Shown piece after piece: positions 32,916 through 43,917 of a stretch of 64,000 nt of DNA. This stretch comes from Magnaporthiopsis rhizophila (taxonomy: Eukaryota; Ascomycota; Sordariomycetes; Magnaporthales; Magnaporthaceae), in assembly GCA_003049465.1 (NCBI GenBank), contig PYSS01000030.1, positions 124,001-188,000 on the forward strand, given 5' to 3'. Both the position numbers and the translations under genes were made by a program. A model generated the notes under the pieces. It was not told the DNA's origin. It saw only the letters and a program-made list of their open reading frames with translations, and did no database searches. Within the stretch, counting starts at the first letter, position 1. Each line of letters starts with the position of its first letter.

Positions 32916-33629
32916 GTCATCGTCGTCGTCGTCGTCTCCAAGATCGTATTTCCCGCTCCTCAAGTGCTTCCACTTCGCCTCGCCATCACCCTTCATCCGG
33001 ATCTTGATGGCCCGGTAGGCAAAGATGATCTTGTTGAGTGCCGTGCCCTTCATCGTGCCGCCCCTGCTCCCCTCTGCGTCCAACACCGGGCCGATCGCCA
33101 CCGGCCCGGTCGCAGGAGTGGTCGCCACGATCTTGAGTCTCGGGCCGTGCTTGGCCTGGCTGGATGTTTCGATACTGAACTCGGTCGCGATCTTGAGCCC
33201 GGTGATCATGAACACCCTTCGCCTACCGAACATAGCGCCCTCCAGGTAGCTGCTGGTCGTCCCCGACGCCTTGATGCTCGCTTCGATGTACTCGGCGGTC
33301 GGGATGAACTCGTCCGTCTCGAGCAGGGTGCAGCTGTAGGACACGTTGCCGGTCTTGGCAAACGTGTAGACCAGGTCACCGGAAACCAGGCTCGGAACTT
33401 CGGCAGCGACGCCTACCGAGCCTCCCAGGCCGCTGTCCCTGGTCGCGCCGAAGCCGGACATGCCGCTGCAGTTGGATAGCTCGGGAGGGATGTCGAGGCG
33501 GTCGCGCATGTTAAGGGGCGCCTGCAGGCCCAGGCTGCCGATGTCGCGGTAGATGCTCCCGAGCCGGGGCGCCGCTGGGCTGTCGGGGTTGGTGTCAAAG
33601 GACGGCATATCATAGTAGAACTTGGGCAT
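32730..33629 (-). CDS. gasdermin-like pore-forming protein (RCD-1/HET-Q1 family)
   Basis: A 299-residue intronless frame from the ATG at 33629; an upstream in-frame GTG at 33638 is not used. The central part has the pattern of fungal gasdermin-like proteins: LVSGDLVYTFAKTGNVSYSC (residues 81-100), then VFMITGLKIATEF, a His-Gly linker (AKHGPRLKI), a Gly-rich turn and KIIFAYRAIKIRMKG (200-214). After residue 231 come 19 consecutive Asp, then a 49-residue tail (251-299) of about 5 kDa. In HET-Q1 a protease removes a C-terminal piece of about that size to free the pore-forming part. A subtilase gene lies about 790 bases upstream in the same orientation, matching the HET-Q1/HET-Q2 pairing. Membrane-permeabilising activity is inferred from the family. 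Assignment is by motif memory, not by search. Confidence 0.7.
32880..32936. repeat. ATC/GTC trinucleotide repeat coding a poly-Asp run
   Basis: Nineteen consecutive Asp codons (GAT/GAC on the minus strand) inside the gasdermin-like gene. The ATC units at one end are uninterrupted for about 33 bases, so the tract can be expected to vary in length between strains. Confidence 0.9.
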
Positions 33630-34421
33630 CTTGGACACTGGGTGGCGCGTATTATTTCAAGGATAAAGGTCAATTGAGTAAATAATACTGGTGTAATAGA
33701 AAAGAAACCAGATACGGGAAAAGACCGCGGCCCGATTTTACATCCATGATCTGCGGCCTCCTGCGACCCTGTATCAGCCGCTGCCCCGCGTAAGACCTGC
33801 GGGGCCTTCGCTCGCGAAGGACTAGTGGAGGGGCAGCAGATGGGGATGGCGCCTGAGTTCATATCATTGGTGAACCAAACGGTGAGCCTCGGGACGCGGA
33901 GGACCTGGAGCCCGCCGCAACAATATCATGGTCTGGACAAACGTGAAATTTCCCAAACTTGTCGGGTCGGGTGGAAACGTGTTCGGTTGGGTAACGAAAA
34001 TAGCAAAACTGTTGGTAGGAGTCGGTACTCCTGGATGCATGGTGATCTCCTAAAGTGATGAACCACGATCGCCTTGAGCAGGGAAAGGTCTTCAATTATG
34101 CATGAACAGTGAAGGAATCTATCCGCCAGTGAGGGAGCTAGGCGGCAGGTATCTATACGCGATCCAGGCCACCTAAGGCCTGCCCTCTCCTCCCTTCTTC
34201 GTGGATTCCGTGATCTCCCAGTCTTCCGTCTTCCAAAGGGTGCACGCGCATGCCAGGTATAATCCAACAAAAAAAAGAAGGAAAAGAAAAAGAAGGAAAA
34301 GAAAAAGAAGGAAAAGAAAAAGAAGGAAAAGAAAAAGAAGGAAAAGAAAAAGAAGGAAAAAAAAGAAGGAAAAAAAAGAAGGAAAAAAAAAGCCAACTCT
34401 GCTGAATGACAGGACACCCAC
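33630..34421. other. intergenic between protease and gasdermin-like genes
   Basis: Promoter region of the gasdermin-like gene and 3' region of the protease gene, both on the minus strand. It includes a purine repeat at 34269-34391. No gene recognised. Confidence 0.5.
34269..34391 (+). repeat. 15-base polypurine tandem repeat
   Basis: About six copies of the unit gaaggaaaagaaaaa, then shorter gaaggaaaaaaaa units. The plus strand is purely A/G for about 120 bases. On the minus strand it forms a polypyrimidine tract directly after the protease stop codon. Confidence 0.9.
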
Positions 34422-37400
34422 CTACCGAAAACAAGACCTGATGCTATCTCTGATCCACTCCCTCGACCATTTCTCTTCAAATAGGTTCCAGTGCATAACC
34501 CACAAGTAGCCCGAAACGTCCTTGCTCCAAGTCTTGTGTCCTAGAATCCTTCTCATACAATCCGGCGTGTGCAGCGTCTTCCACTCATCCTCAGTCGCGA
34601 ACTCTCTCGCATGGCCAAGGATCAAAGCCGCAATTCCCGCAGCCACCGCCGTGGCACAGGAAGTCCCGCTCATCGCCACCTCGCCCTTCGTGTCTGCGTT
34701 GCTGTTCGCCAGCAATCCCGGGGGCCAGGCGGATCGGATCCCCTCGCCCAGGGTCATGATCCTCATATTGTCCTTGTGGTCCGGGCTGAAGGTCGAAGGG
34801 TTGCCGTGGCCGTCCGCCGAGTGGACGCAGATGACGTCTGGGTGACGTGCCGGCCAGGCGATCTGGTCCGTCCGATTCTTCCCATCGTTGCTCGCCGCTG
34901 CAAAGAACAAGACACGATCCGTTCGGCTGCGTATGGCGTCCTTGAGTGTCTGGAACTCCCTGTCAAAGCCGAAGGCCATGACGACAATGTCTACTTGCCA
35001 GACGTCCGCGGCGTGCTCGATAGCCTAGTGGGTTTTTTTTCCGCGTGAAGGTCAGGATTTGAACAATCTCTGTAGAGGTGGATGAGCGGCCTGGGGCGGC
35101 ATGGGGACACATTGTATACTGCGCTTACCTTTGTGATTAGCGGGATTGACTTCTCGCCTGGTCTCTTCCGGTACACCCTCGCCACGTGGACCTCGGCTTC
35201 CTGCGCGATCTTGCGCAACAGAACTGCGAGGTGTGTGCCGTGTCCCACGCCGTCCTTGGGCTCCGTTGACCTGGGCTCGTCAACCCAGCTGCAATATTTC
35301 ATCTCGGGGGTGTAGTTGTACCGGATTTGGTGGTCTTCTGAGAGCTTCAGTCCACTGTCAAGGATTGCAATCTTGATCCTTTTGTTTTCGGCTGCTGAGC
35401 CATTCCCCAACTCTTTGATGTAATTCAAAGCGTTGCCGTGGTACTTAAACCACGTTTCTGCTAGCTTAACCCTGCAAAGTGGTATTAATTTATATCGTTT
35501 GTCCTGCCTGTGAGCTCATTCGTATGCACAACAACCTACTTTTGTTCATCAACTCGGCTTCGTTCTCCCTCGTCGGAGACTACTGTTTCGTTCTGGCCTG
35601 GGGACACTGAGCCGTTAACTAGCACACCAAGGGTTAGCGTGTAATGTTTTTTCAAAGAGTGTGAAGCTGAGCATCTTACCATTAGAGCTGGGACTGGGGT
35701 CCACTTTCGTTGGCGGTGGCGGCTGGACCATGTGAGTTGTTTGAATAGTCACCATTCTCCTGCCCGAGACCTCTTTCTGGTGTACTTGGGGCTTGATGGC
35801 TTTTGGCTGCCATACGTTCGCGAGTGTCTCTTCCAGCGGGCGGACAATTCTGGTCCAGACGTATTGGCGAACTTGCTCATCCTCAGCCAGCTGGTTTGTC
35901 GGCGAATCTGACGGCGGCTCAATTTCCAGGCAGGCTCTGATGGCGTCTATGAGACCCGACATCAGCAGTTTCGCACCACCTCGCCTCTTCGAGAACTTCA
36001 ACTCTTCGAACAGGTCCTTGGCCTTGTCGAAGTCCTCGTTGTATCGCTTCCTTTGGTCAGGGTTCTGTGAAGTCGGGAACCGAGTGCCAGTCGCGATCTC
36101 GAGCAAGACAATGCCGAGACCTAAGATGATCGGGTACTTGTGGTAATGGTAGAAAGTCACCTTTGGTGTGGAGTTTGGCTCGAGCTCTGTGAGGTCTGCC
36201 GGCAGGAACGGCATCTCCAGATCCCAGCGAAAGGTGTGTCCTGCCATCTGCCGTAGGTAAATATGGTCGCTTCTCCACAGCCTCCTCAGCCAAGCTCCTT
36301 GGTAAAAGTCCATGCATGTTTTGCATAGAGCATAACAAAGCAAGAGCCGCTCTTTGGGGTAGTATCTTGCAATGTCGGGGCTGGCTGTGCCATCGCCTAG
36401 GAGGTGGTCCAGTGTTTTCATGTGCTGGTAGAGGATTTGGCTGCTGTCAGAGCCTTTTGGGGACCGTTGCCAAAGCTGGTCACCTCCAGCGACGAAATGA
36501 ACTTGTCCCTTGCCGCTCTCCTTAAGCCTTAGGCAGATGTCATGTGCTACACACTGTGCCTCCACTCCGGACTTGTAACCGGGACTGGGACGTGCAGACT
36601 GTAAGCAGGTATTTCCCAAACTCAATCATTCCGGACGACATCTCACCTGGAGGTCCGAACTTCAACTTTGGCTGGCTTCCACTCTTGGTCATCTTGGCAC
36701 AGTGGGAATATCACCTCGAACAAGGCGCTTTCCGCTTGTGCCTGGGAATGATGGGACAACCCAAGTCTCACCTCCCTGGACAGACTTAGACCTGCCTGCC
36801 GAACTCGCTGGGAGCAGCTACACTTCCAATTCCGTCCTAGCAAACAATATGCCGTTTCTGCTGCCATTCTGATGAAGCTGGAAGAAGGCGAAATGTGAGA
36901 GCCAGCTTCATCCGCCAGACGCGATGGACATCGGCAATAGACGTCGACCAGAAAAGCCCTGGCATCCTTGATGCGGTGCAAGAACTTGTTGCGTTCATTT
37001 TGACTCCGCTCCTCGCTTTCCCGGAAAAGCCGAATCTTTCTGGAAAGGAAGGAACGGTACAGTTGAATATCCTCGCTTGAAAGGCCCACCAGTCTCTCGC
37101 ATTCCCCATATCCTCCCAAGCCTTCGGCAGAAAGCTTGGAGGCCAGGGCTGTCAACCGAGGGAATTGAGCTGACAGGTGACCGTCAACCGAGGTCTGACT
37201 TGCATATTAGCATGGATTCCATTTTCAAGTCATTCAATCCTCGAATTATTTGCACACAACATGGATTCGATTGTTTACCTCATTCGGTTCTGGCTTTGGC
37301 GAGCCAGCCTTTAGAGTATCATAGAATTTGCCTAGCCAAAGGCTCGATGACTGTGCCGGCAACTTTGGCAAGCGAGACTCCAGAGCCTTCATTAGGTTGA

Positions 37401-37632
37401 TGACTGCCTTGTCATCTAACCCCTGTCTCCATTCGCCAAGAGAGAAAGCGATGGTTTGTGCAATCAAGGCTAGGTCTTGGTAGCATATGTTTGCGTCGAA
37501 CGCCAAATCCCCTTCATGTTCCCTGCGTGTCAGGTCCTGGTCGTGCTCCTCACTCTCCAGGAGATTGCAGTAATCCCGCGCGAGAGCGACAAAGGCAGGA
37601 ATGACATTGCTAATGAGCTCAAGATGCGACAT
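34422..37632 (-). CDS. intracellular subtilisin-like protease with N-terminal DUF7580-like domain (HET-Q2-like)
   Basis: Six exons on the minus strand: 37632-37279, 37194-36647, 36584-35680, 35618-35540, 35471-35129, 35024-34422; phases agree, 943 residues. There is no signal peptide. The N-terminal 300 residues are helical (MSHLELISNVIPAFVALARD start). A DUF7580-like domain follows at about 330-520 (LLLCYALCKTCMDFYQGAWLR, KYPIILGLGIVLLEIATG). A linker leads to an S8 peptidase domain (about 650-920): Asp 667 in AILDSG, His 706 in GHGTH, oxyanion Asn 789 in ASNDG, Ser 865 in SGTSCAT, all intact. The domain order fits cytosolic fungal regulators rather than secreted proteinases. It is tandem with the gasdermin-like gene and divergent from the NLR, so it may cleave the gasdermin-like protein; that is inference. 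The second intron has alternative acceptors. Confidence 0.85.
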
Positions 37633-38034
37633 GGTTGGTGTTTCCCGGCGAATGTAGGGCGATTGGCATTTGGATGCCGCTGGATCCCGCGGAGGACTGA
37701 GACGGGGACGTGGGAAGGATCAAATTGACGACGGACCCCAAAGAAATGAGGGAGATGAGGGGTAAAAAAGTACGTGCCGCAGCCGACAGCCTGCCAGACC
37801 TGCTGCCAATGGCTGGAGGTGTTGGAGCCCCGCCCCGGCTAGATGACAGCTGTGATAACGCAAAGGAGGGGTCGAGATCCAATAAGCACCTGATAAAAGA
37901 GGCGGGGTCCCCATCCCCAACGGCGTGAACCCGTTCGACCTTACTCCCCGCGTCCACGTATCGTCACGCCACACATCGCCTTTTTATCACCGTTTTCTGA
38001 CCGTGAACCAGCTACCACCAAGGAACACGCCATC
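37633..38034. promoter_or_regulatory. shared divergent promoter region of the protease and NLR genes
   Basis: 402 bases separate the start codons of the minus-strand protease gene and the plus-strand NLR gene. All cis elements for both must lie here or inside the genes. No unambiguous TATA box was found. The arrangement allows co-regulation. Confidence 0.55.
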
Positions 38035-41000
38035 ATGGAGTTCGACGGAAGAGACCCAAATAACCTTCCCCAGGGCGGAAGCAAGGATAAGCGCCTCACC
38101 ATGGTCTCGGTAGCGGAAACAAATCCAGAAACAACGCTAAGGTTGAGAGATATGGCCTTGAGCTGCCGATCACACTTTCGAAAGTTGTGCGAATTGGAAG
38201 ATAGCGACACGATCGCAGAAAAGCCTACAGACTTTTGGGCTTCACAGCAGTTCACTGAGTTTGAGATCTGGTGCTCCAAGGTTGGCGTCGACAGGCCTGG
38301 AGCCGGATCTCTTGACATGAGGTTGAAGGACGTCCCGGAGCTGTGCAGCATGTTCGATCATCTTCTCAGCGCACTGGAGAGAAGTCTCGTGGGTATGGGT
38401 AAACCTAGTCTGGCGCGACGTATTGATTATTACCGATGATGATTTCAGAAATAATATATTGATTTACAACTTCTGCAACGCAGAACTCGAAAACCCCCAG
38501 ACCGAGGGCACGACGGCGAGCCGCATTGTCAGCGGCGATATCGGTGACTTCACGTGGGATGGTGCCGGCAAGGACGACAACCCGAAGGATGAGGGCTCTG
38601 ACTCATCGTCGTCTCTGTCGTTTGACTCTCTCTCCAGCTTGGACAACTCCGAAGGTCAAGAAACAGAACTCAACCCTGCCATGAAGCGAAAAGTCGTTTT
38701 GCGTGAGCGCGCTGAAGACACTATCAATCGACTTCGGGACCACGCACTGGGGCTTCCGAAGCTATCCGTCCAACATCGGCAGCAGCGCTTGGCTCTATAC
38801 CGCCAGAAGGAAGAGCCTAAGATGGCTTTTGATGGTTTCAAGCGAATTGCTAAGCACCGGGCCAACGAACACTTCAAGCTTGCGTCTGAAAACGTGAAGG
38901 AACTGATGGCTGAGTCCTTCGCAAGGCGGAGGATCAAGTTCAACTATATCGAGCAACATCGGAGAAAGCTGCAGAAACAATCACTTCTCTCCAACCGGCC
39001 AAATACACCCCCTGAGCCACCAGATGAAGATGGCCGCCCCGAAGATTTACCCACCAGGCGCCCAGAGTACAAAACCACGCCAGAGCCCGCCCAGGTCCTT
39101 CCTAGGCCCCTTCCCATAGATCAGAGGACACTATTTTCCGCAACTGAGATCACACGGCTGGAGCCCCTGCCTCCAAGACCAAAGTCGCGACGGGCTGAAA
39201 GCGTTGCATCTGTCTTGCTCCGCGATCCCGGCTTCCCTCCAGCCCCCGATGTTATTGGAGGTACATTCGAATGCCCCTATTGCCACGTCGACCTCGTGGC
39301 CCGTGACGCAGAAGCCAAGTCCTGGTTGTAAGTAGATGTCGACGTGGAGCTTCAGTTTGATGCCCGCTAACACATGGCATGATGGCAATCAGCCGGCATT
39401 TGTTACAGGACTTTGAGCCATACTTTTGCACAGTCGACAACTGCAAGGATCCGTTCGGCTTTCAAAACACATTCGATGGCCTGATGGCACACCTCCAGAG
39501 CCACGTCCCTTTCAAATATCACCTGGACACGCCCGACGGCGAGCACATGGAGTTCGACCGCGAGAGTGAATTCGAGAATCAAGTCCGAGAATTCCACGGA
39601 GGCGATCTTCTCGATGAGGTCCATCTGGACAAGCTGAAAAAGAGCAGCCTGCGAAGAGGAGTCTTCATGTTTCACAGCTGTCCTTTCTGTGGCGGCTTCC
39701 CTGACGACCTGGAGAAAGACGGGTACAGCGACCCGACCAAGGCTGCTTGCCAAACTCAACTCAGACGGCACGTCGACCTGCATATGCAGCAGCTCATCAA
39801 ATTTCTGCCACCTTTTCGTGAAGACCTTGTCAAGAAGGACATGGCTAAGAAGGGGAGCGCCGAAGTCGATGGAACCCTCAGCGACGATGGTGCCGCAGAA
39901 AAGGTGGATTTGGCGGAAACCGAGTGCGAACAGGAAGACTGCAGCTGCCACCACGACGCCGACCAGTTTCCTGGACCGCCTGACATGGATGCCGAAGGGG
40001 ACTTCTGGAGAGAGATGGCCGGCTTGTACAGCGATGCCCAGGGTGCCCACAACCGGTCCGAGGTGCCAACCGCGGAGTTTCTCGAGAGGTGGGGTCTCCA
40101 GCTACACGAAATCATCGCTGCGTCCGACAATCACGCGTCCCTTCCTGACACCAACAAGATTCACATCGGCTGGATCTCGGCCCTTCACATCGAGTTTACC
40201 GCTGCGAAATTCTTTCTCGACACAAAACCCTACTTCCCCGAAAAAGTCGCCCGTGATGATTCCAATGCTTACGTCGTGGGCAAGGTTGGGCGTCACAACG
40301 TCGTGATGGCCTGCCTGCCCTATGGAGAGTACGGAACTACGGCCGCATCCGCCGTGGCTGCAAACATGCTGCGCAGCTTCCCCAACATCCGCTTCGGTTT
40401 GATGGTTGGCATCGGAGGTGGTGCGCCAGGCCAGACGGATATGCATCTCGGCGACATTGTTGTCGGCTACGGCTACGGCCACAGCGGCGTGCTCCAGTAC
40501 GATTTTGGAAAGGCGATTCAGAATCGGACGTTTGCCACGACTGGGCCCCTCGGCCGGCCACTGCCGATACTCCAGGCGACGGCGGCCTATTCAAGGTCCA
40601 GACAAACTATCTTCGGCCACTACTACGAAGCCCAGATCACCGAGTTGCTGGCGGGGGAAAGTAAGCGGACGGTTGCGAAATTCTCTCGTCCAAACCCTAC
40701 AAGCGACAAGCTGTACAGGCCCGAGTACACACATTCCGAGGATAAATTGGCCTGCGAGGCTTGTTGCGGCGATAGCTCGAGTGTCCTGGTCCCCCGATCG
40801 AAACGAGAGATTCCGAAGGATGGGAAAGACGCCGCCGTCGTCCACTACGGATTGATCGCCAGCGCCAACCAGCGGATGAAAGACGCGACGGTTCGTGACT
40901 CGCTAGCGGCGGAGAAAGGCGTCCTTTGCTTCGAAACGGAGGCGGCTGGCCTGACGGACAACTTCCCCTGCCTTGTGATCCGGGGCATTTGCGACTACTC

Positions 41001-43412
41001 AGATTCCCACCAGAACAAGGACTGGCAAGGCTTTGCCGCGATGATGGCGTCCGCCTACGCCAAAGATCTGCTGAGCCATATCTCGCCCATCTCTGTCCAG
41101 AATGAAAAGACCGCCAGACAGGCGCTCGGTATGGGTAAGTGATTATATATATTTGCTGCGACTCTTGGTGGGGGGCTGGGCAGATTTTACCTGCTGACGC
41201 TGTCGAGGCAGGCAAGGGAATCGAACAAGGAGTCGACTTGTTGCAGCAACGCGTGCCGGCCACGAACGATGCACTCGCGTCCCTCGAGTCCCAGGCCAGC
41301 ATCGCCAAACTAAAGAAGTGGCTATCTCCTGCGGATCCATCCACAAATATCAACCGTGCAAGGGCACTTCGCCATCCCGGGACTGGCGACTGGATCTGGG
41401 AAGTCCCCCAGTTCCTGGCGTGGCGTTCTGGGTCAGGCCGTCGACACCTGTGGCTGCATGGGCCCGTAGGATGCGGCAAGACGGTCCTCAGTACTAGAAT
41501 CCTTGACCATCTCGCGGACCGTATTGTCCTTGCTTTCTTTTTTGACTTCAGCGATCCCAAAAAACGAACCACCAAGGCCATGTTGCGGGCGCTAGCTTTC
41601 CAGGCATGCATTTGGCAATCTCGTCTCGGAAAAGACCCTGAGGGTTTTTTACGAGTTTCCAAAGACCAGCCATCCAGCGCCGCTCTTCGGGAGAGCTTGG
41701 GCAACATGCTCGTCGACTTGGGGGAGGTCGTCATTCTCCTAGACGCGCTGGACGAGTCGACAACCAGGAAAGAGCTGATTGATTGGATTGAGGACGTAGT
41801 GGAAATGCCCGAGTTGGTGCATGTTCGCTTGATCATCACCAGCCGGCCAGAATACGAGCTTCAGAAGTATATCCCTGCGATAATTGGCAAGGTTAACTGC
41901 TTGCCACTCGACGAAAAGGCTATCAATCGCGACATCCGCTCCTACATCAAAGCAAGGCTCCTCAACGACCCCTCTTTCATGAGCAAGCTGCCAACCGATG
42001 GGATCCTTGCCCAGGAGATTTACCAGACCGTCGGAGACAAAGCCGGTCCAATGTAAGTGCTTGTCCACACACAGTTCGACCGTCCGATTCTTAAAAGCAT
42101 CTCAATCACCATCTAACACCAAAACAGGTTCCTATGGGCACACTGTCAGCTGGTGGCGCTTTCCAAAGGCCCTGGATCCATTCAGGATTGCCTCCAAAAG
42201 CTACCGAAGGGCCTTGCGCAAACGTACGATCGCTTAATGGAAAGCATCCCGTCGGAACGTAAACGGGATGCCATGCGCCTTCTCCTTTTTCTCGTCCACT
42301 CCAGGAGGCCTTTAGGGGTGGGAGAAGCGAGTGATGTGATTGCTACACAAGCCGAAACAGAGCCTCGAGCTTTCGAACACTGGCGCAGGCCGATCGGCGA
42401 ACCTGCCCTCCTTCGGTATTGCCAGAACCTGGTTACACTTGAGCATGATGACGTCCAGGGCGGGATCGTGCAGCTCATCCACCCGTCACTGAAGGACTAT
42501 CTCATCGGCCTACCCGAATTCCAGGACCCAGATGCCAGCATATCCATAACTTGGACCTGCTTGACGTACCTCATGGCCATCGACCCCGACGTGGATGGTA
42601 TCGACGCTACGTTTCCGCTCAGGGCCGCCGCGTGGGAGTTGTGGAAGCAGCACGGCGCCAGAGCCGAGGTCTCGGACGAGATTGTTGAGGAGTCAGTCAG
42701 GGTGCTGCGGGCGAGGGCCACAACGCCTGTGCTCGAGGAGGCCATGCACGTCGCCGAGAGACACACCCCGTCGCCGCTCGCCGCGGCCTGCGCCGGCGGG
42801 TTCCCAAAGACGGCCAAGCGTCTGGTGGATGAAGGCATCGAGCCCGGCTCGCTTTCAGAAGCTCTGCGCATCACGTCAGCCACGGGCCACGAGGAGATGG
42901 CGCGACTCCTGCTGGAAATCGCGTCGTTTGGGCGCTACTCGCTTTCAGAGGCGCTACGCACAGCGTCGGTCAAAGGCCACGTGGAAATCGCGCGGCTACT
43001 GCTGGGGGAGAAAAAGCATTTTTGGCCGGAAACGTTGTCGGACGCCCTTTACTTCGCGTCGGCCGGGGGCCGCGAGGAGATGGTACGGCTGCTGCTAGGG
43101 ACGGAGGAATCTTATCAGCCAGAGGCGCTTTCGAGGGCCCTCCGTATCGCTGTCATCGAGGGCTACGATAATATCGCGCGGCTCCTGCTGGAAAACGGGT
43201 CGATTGAGCCCTACTCGCTTTTAGAGGCGCTACGCACAGCGTCGTCTAAAGGAGACGAGGAGATCGTGCGGCTGCTGTTGGAAAAGTGGTCGTTTGAGCC
43301 CGTTACGCTTTCGCAGGCGCTGCGCATCGCATCGGCTAAAGGCAACCATGGGATCGCGCAGCTGATGCTGGAGGCCGGAGCCAAGGTGGATGCCGACCGT
43401 CAGGGCACGTAG
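38035..43412 (+). CDS. NOD-like receptor: zinc-finger region, PNP_UDP, NACHT, ankyrin-type repeats
   Basis: Five exons: 38035-38392, 38484-39327, 39393-41134, 41212-42052, 42128-43412. Phases agree, 1689 residues. Residues about 1-400 are a helical, charged region with basic linker. From about 381 to 560 come Cys/His pairs of C2H2 type (FECPYCHVDL, PYFCTVDNCKDPF, HSCPFCGGF with later His). A purine nucleoside phosphorylase-like domain spans about 657-966 (IHIGWISALHIEFTAAKFF, GLMVGIGGGAPG, FETEAAGL, VIRGICDYSD). NACHT: Walker A GPVGCGKT near 1064, Walker B VVILLDALDES near 1155, then an ITSRPEYEL sensor. The end holds six or so 31-residue ankyrin-type repeats (about 1498-1689). Such proteins are fungal NLRs: the repeats sense, NACHT oligomerises, and the N-terminal domain signals. 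The target is unknown. It is divergent from the protease gene. Confidence 0.9.
42836..43398 (+). repeat. tandem ankyrin-type repeat units in the NLR gene
   Basis: About six units of 90-93 bases coding the pattern S-L-S-E-A-L-R-x-A-S-x-K-G-H-x-E-I-A-R-L-L-L. Units 2 and 5 share the exact 18-base word gcgctacgcacagcgtcg. This near-repetition at DNA level suggests gene conversion or recent duplication of units. Confidence 0.8.
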
Positions 43413-43509
43413 GGCAGTACAAATCATGGAGCAGAAAGATGATACTCCGGTAAGAGTTGGCCCGCAAGGCCAAATCCCGCAGACGTGGAGATATCCTACA
43501 GTGACTGTA

Positions 43510-43540
<31 letters not shown>

Positions 43541-43917
43541 NNAAAAAAAAAAAAAAAAAAAAAAAAAAAAACGGCAGCTATAAAACAAAGCATTTCTCTT
43601 AACATTTTGGTAAAAATTTTACCGCATTGCTCCCACCCGCAGCGTTTACAACGCCCCCTACCGCCAATTGCCCATCCGCTCACCGACAAGGAGCGCCTGA
43701 GTGCGGCCCGAACTGAGCGCGCCTTTGGATTTAATTTGTTAGCCGCCGAATAGCAGCCTGTAGCCTGGTGTATATATACTTAGGTGGCGCTAGCACGCCA
43801 GATGTCCCCTGGGAAGGAAGTGACTGGTAGATCCCGACTAGATGATGTTAAATATAATATAGTCTCTCTCTCTCTCACACATGCCCCCGGACCGAATACT
43901 ACGCGGCAAGAAGAAAA
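43413..43917. other. intergenic between convergent NLR and HET genes
   Basis: 3' flanks of two convergent genes. It contains a homopolymer with NN (43511-43571) and a tctctctctctc run at about 43863-43874. No gene recognised. Confidence 0.5.
43511..43571. repeat. poly-A tract with two N (probable assembly join)
   Basis: Thirty A, NN at 43541-43542, then 29 A. It lies 99 bases after the NLR stop codon. The true length and the link to the HET gene beyond it are uncertain. Confidence 0.85.
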
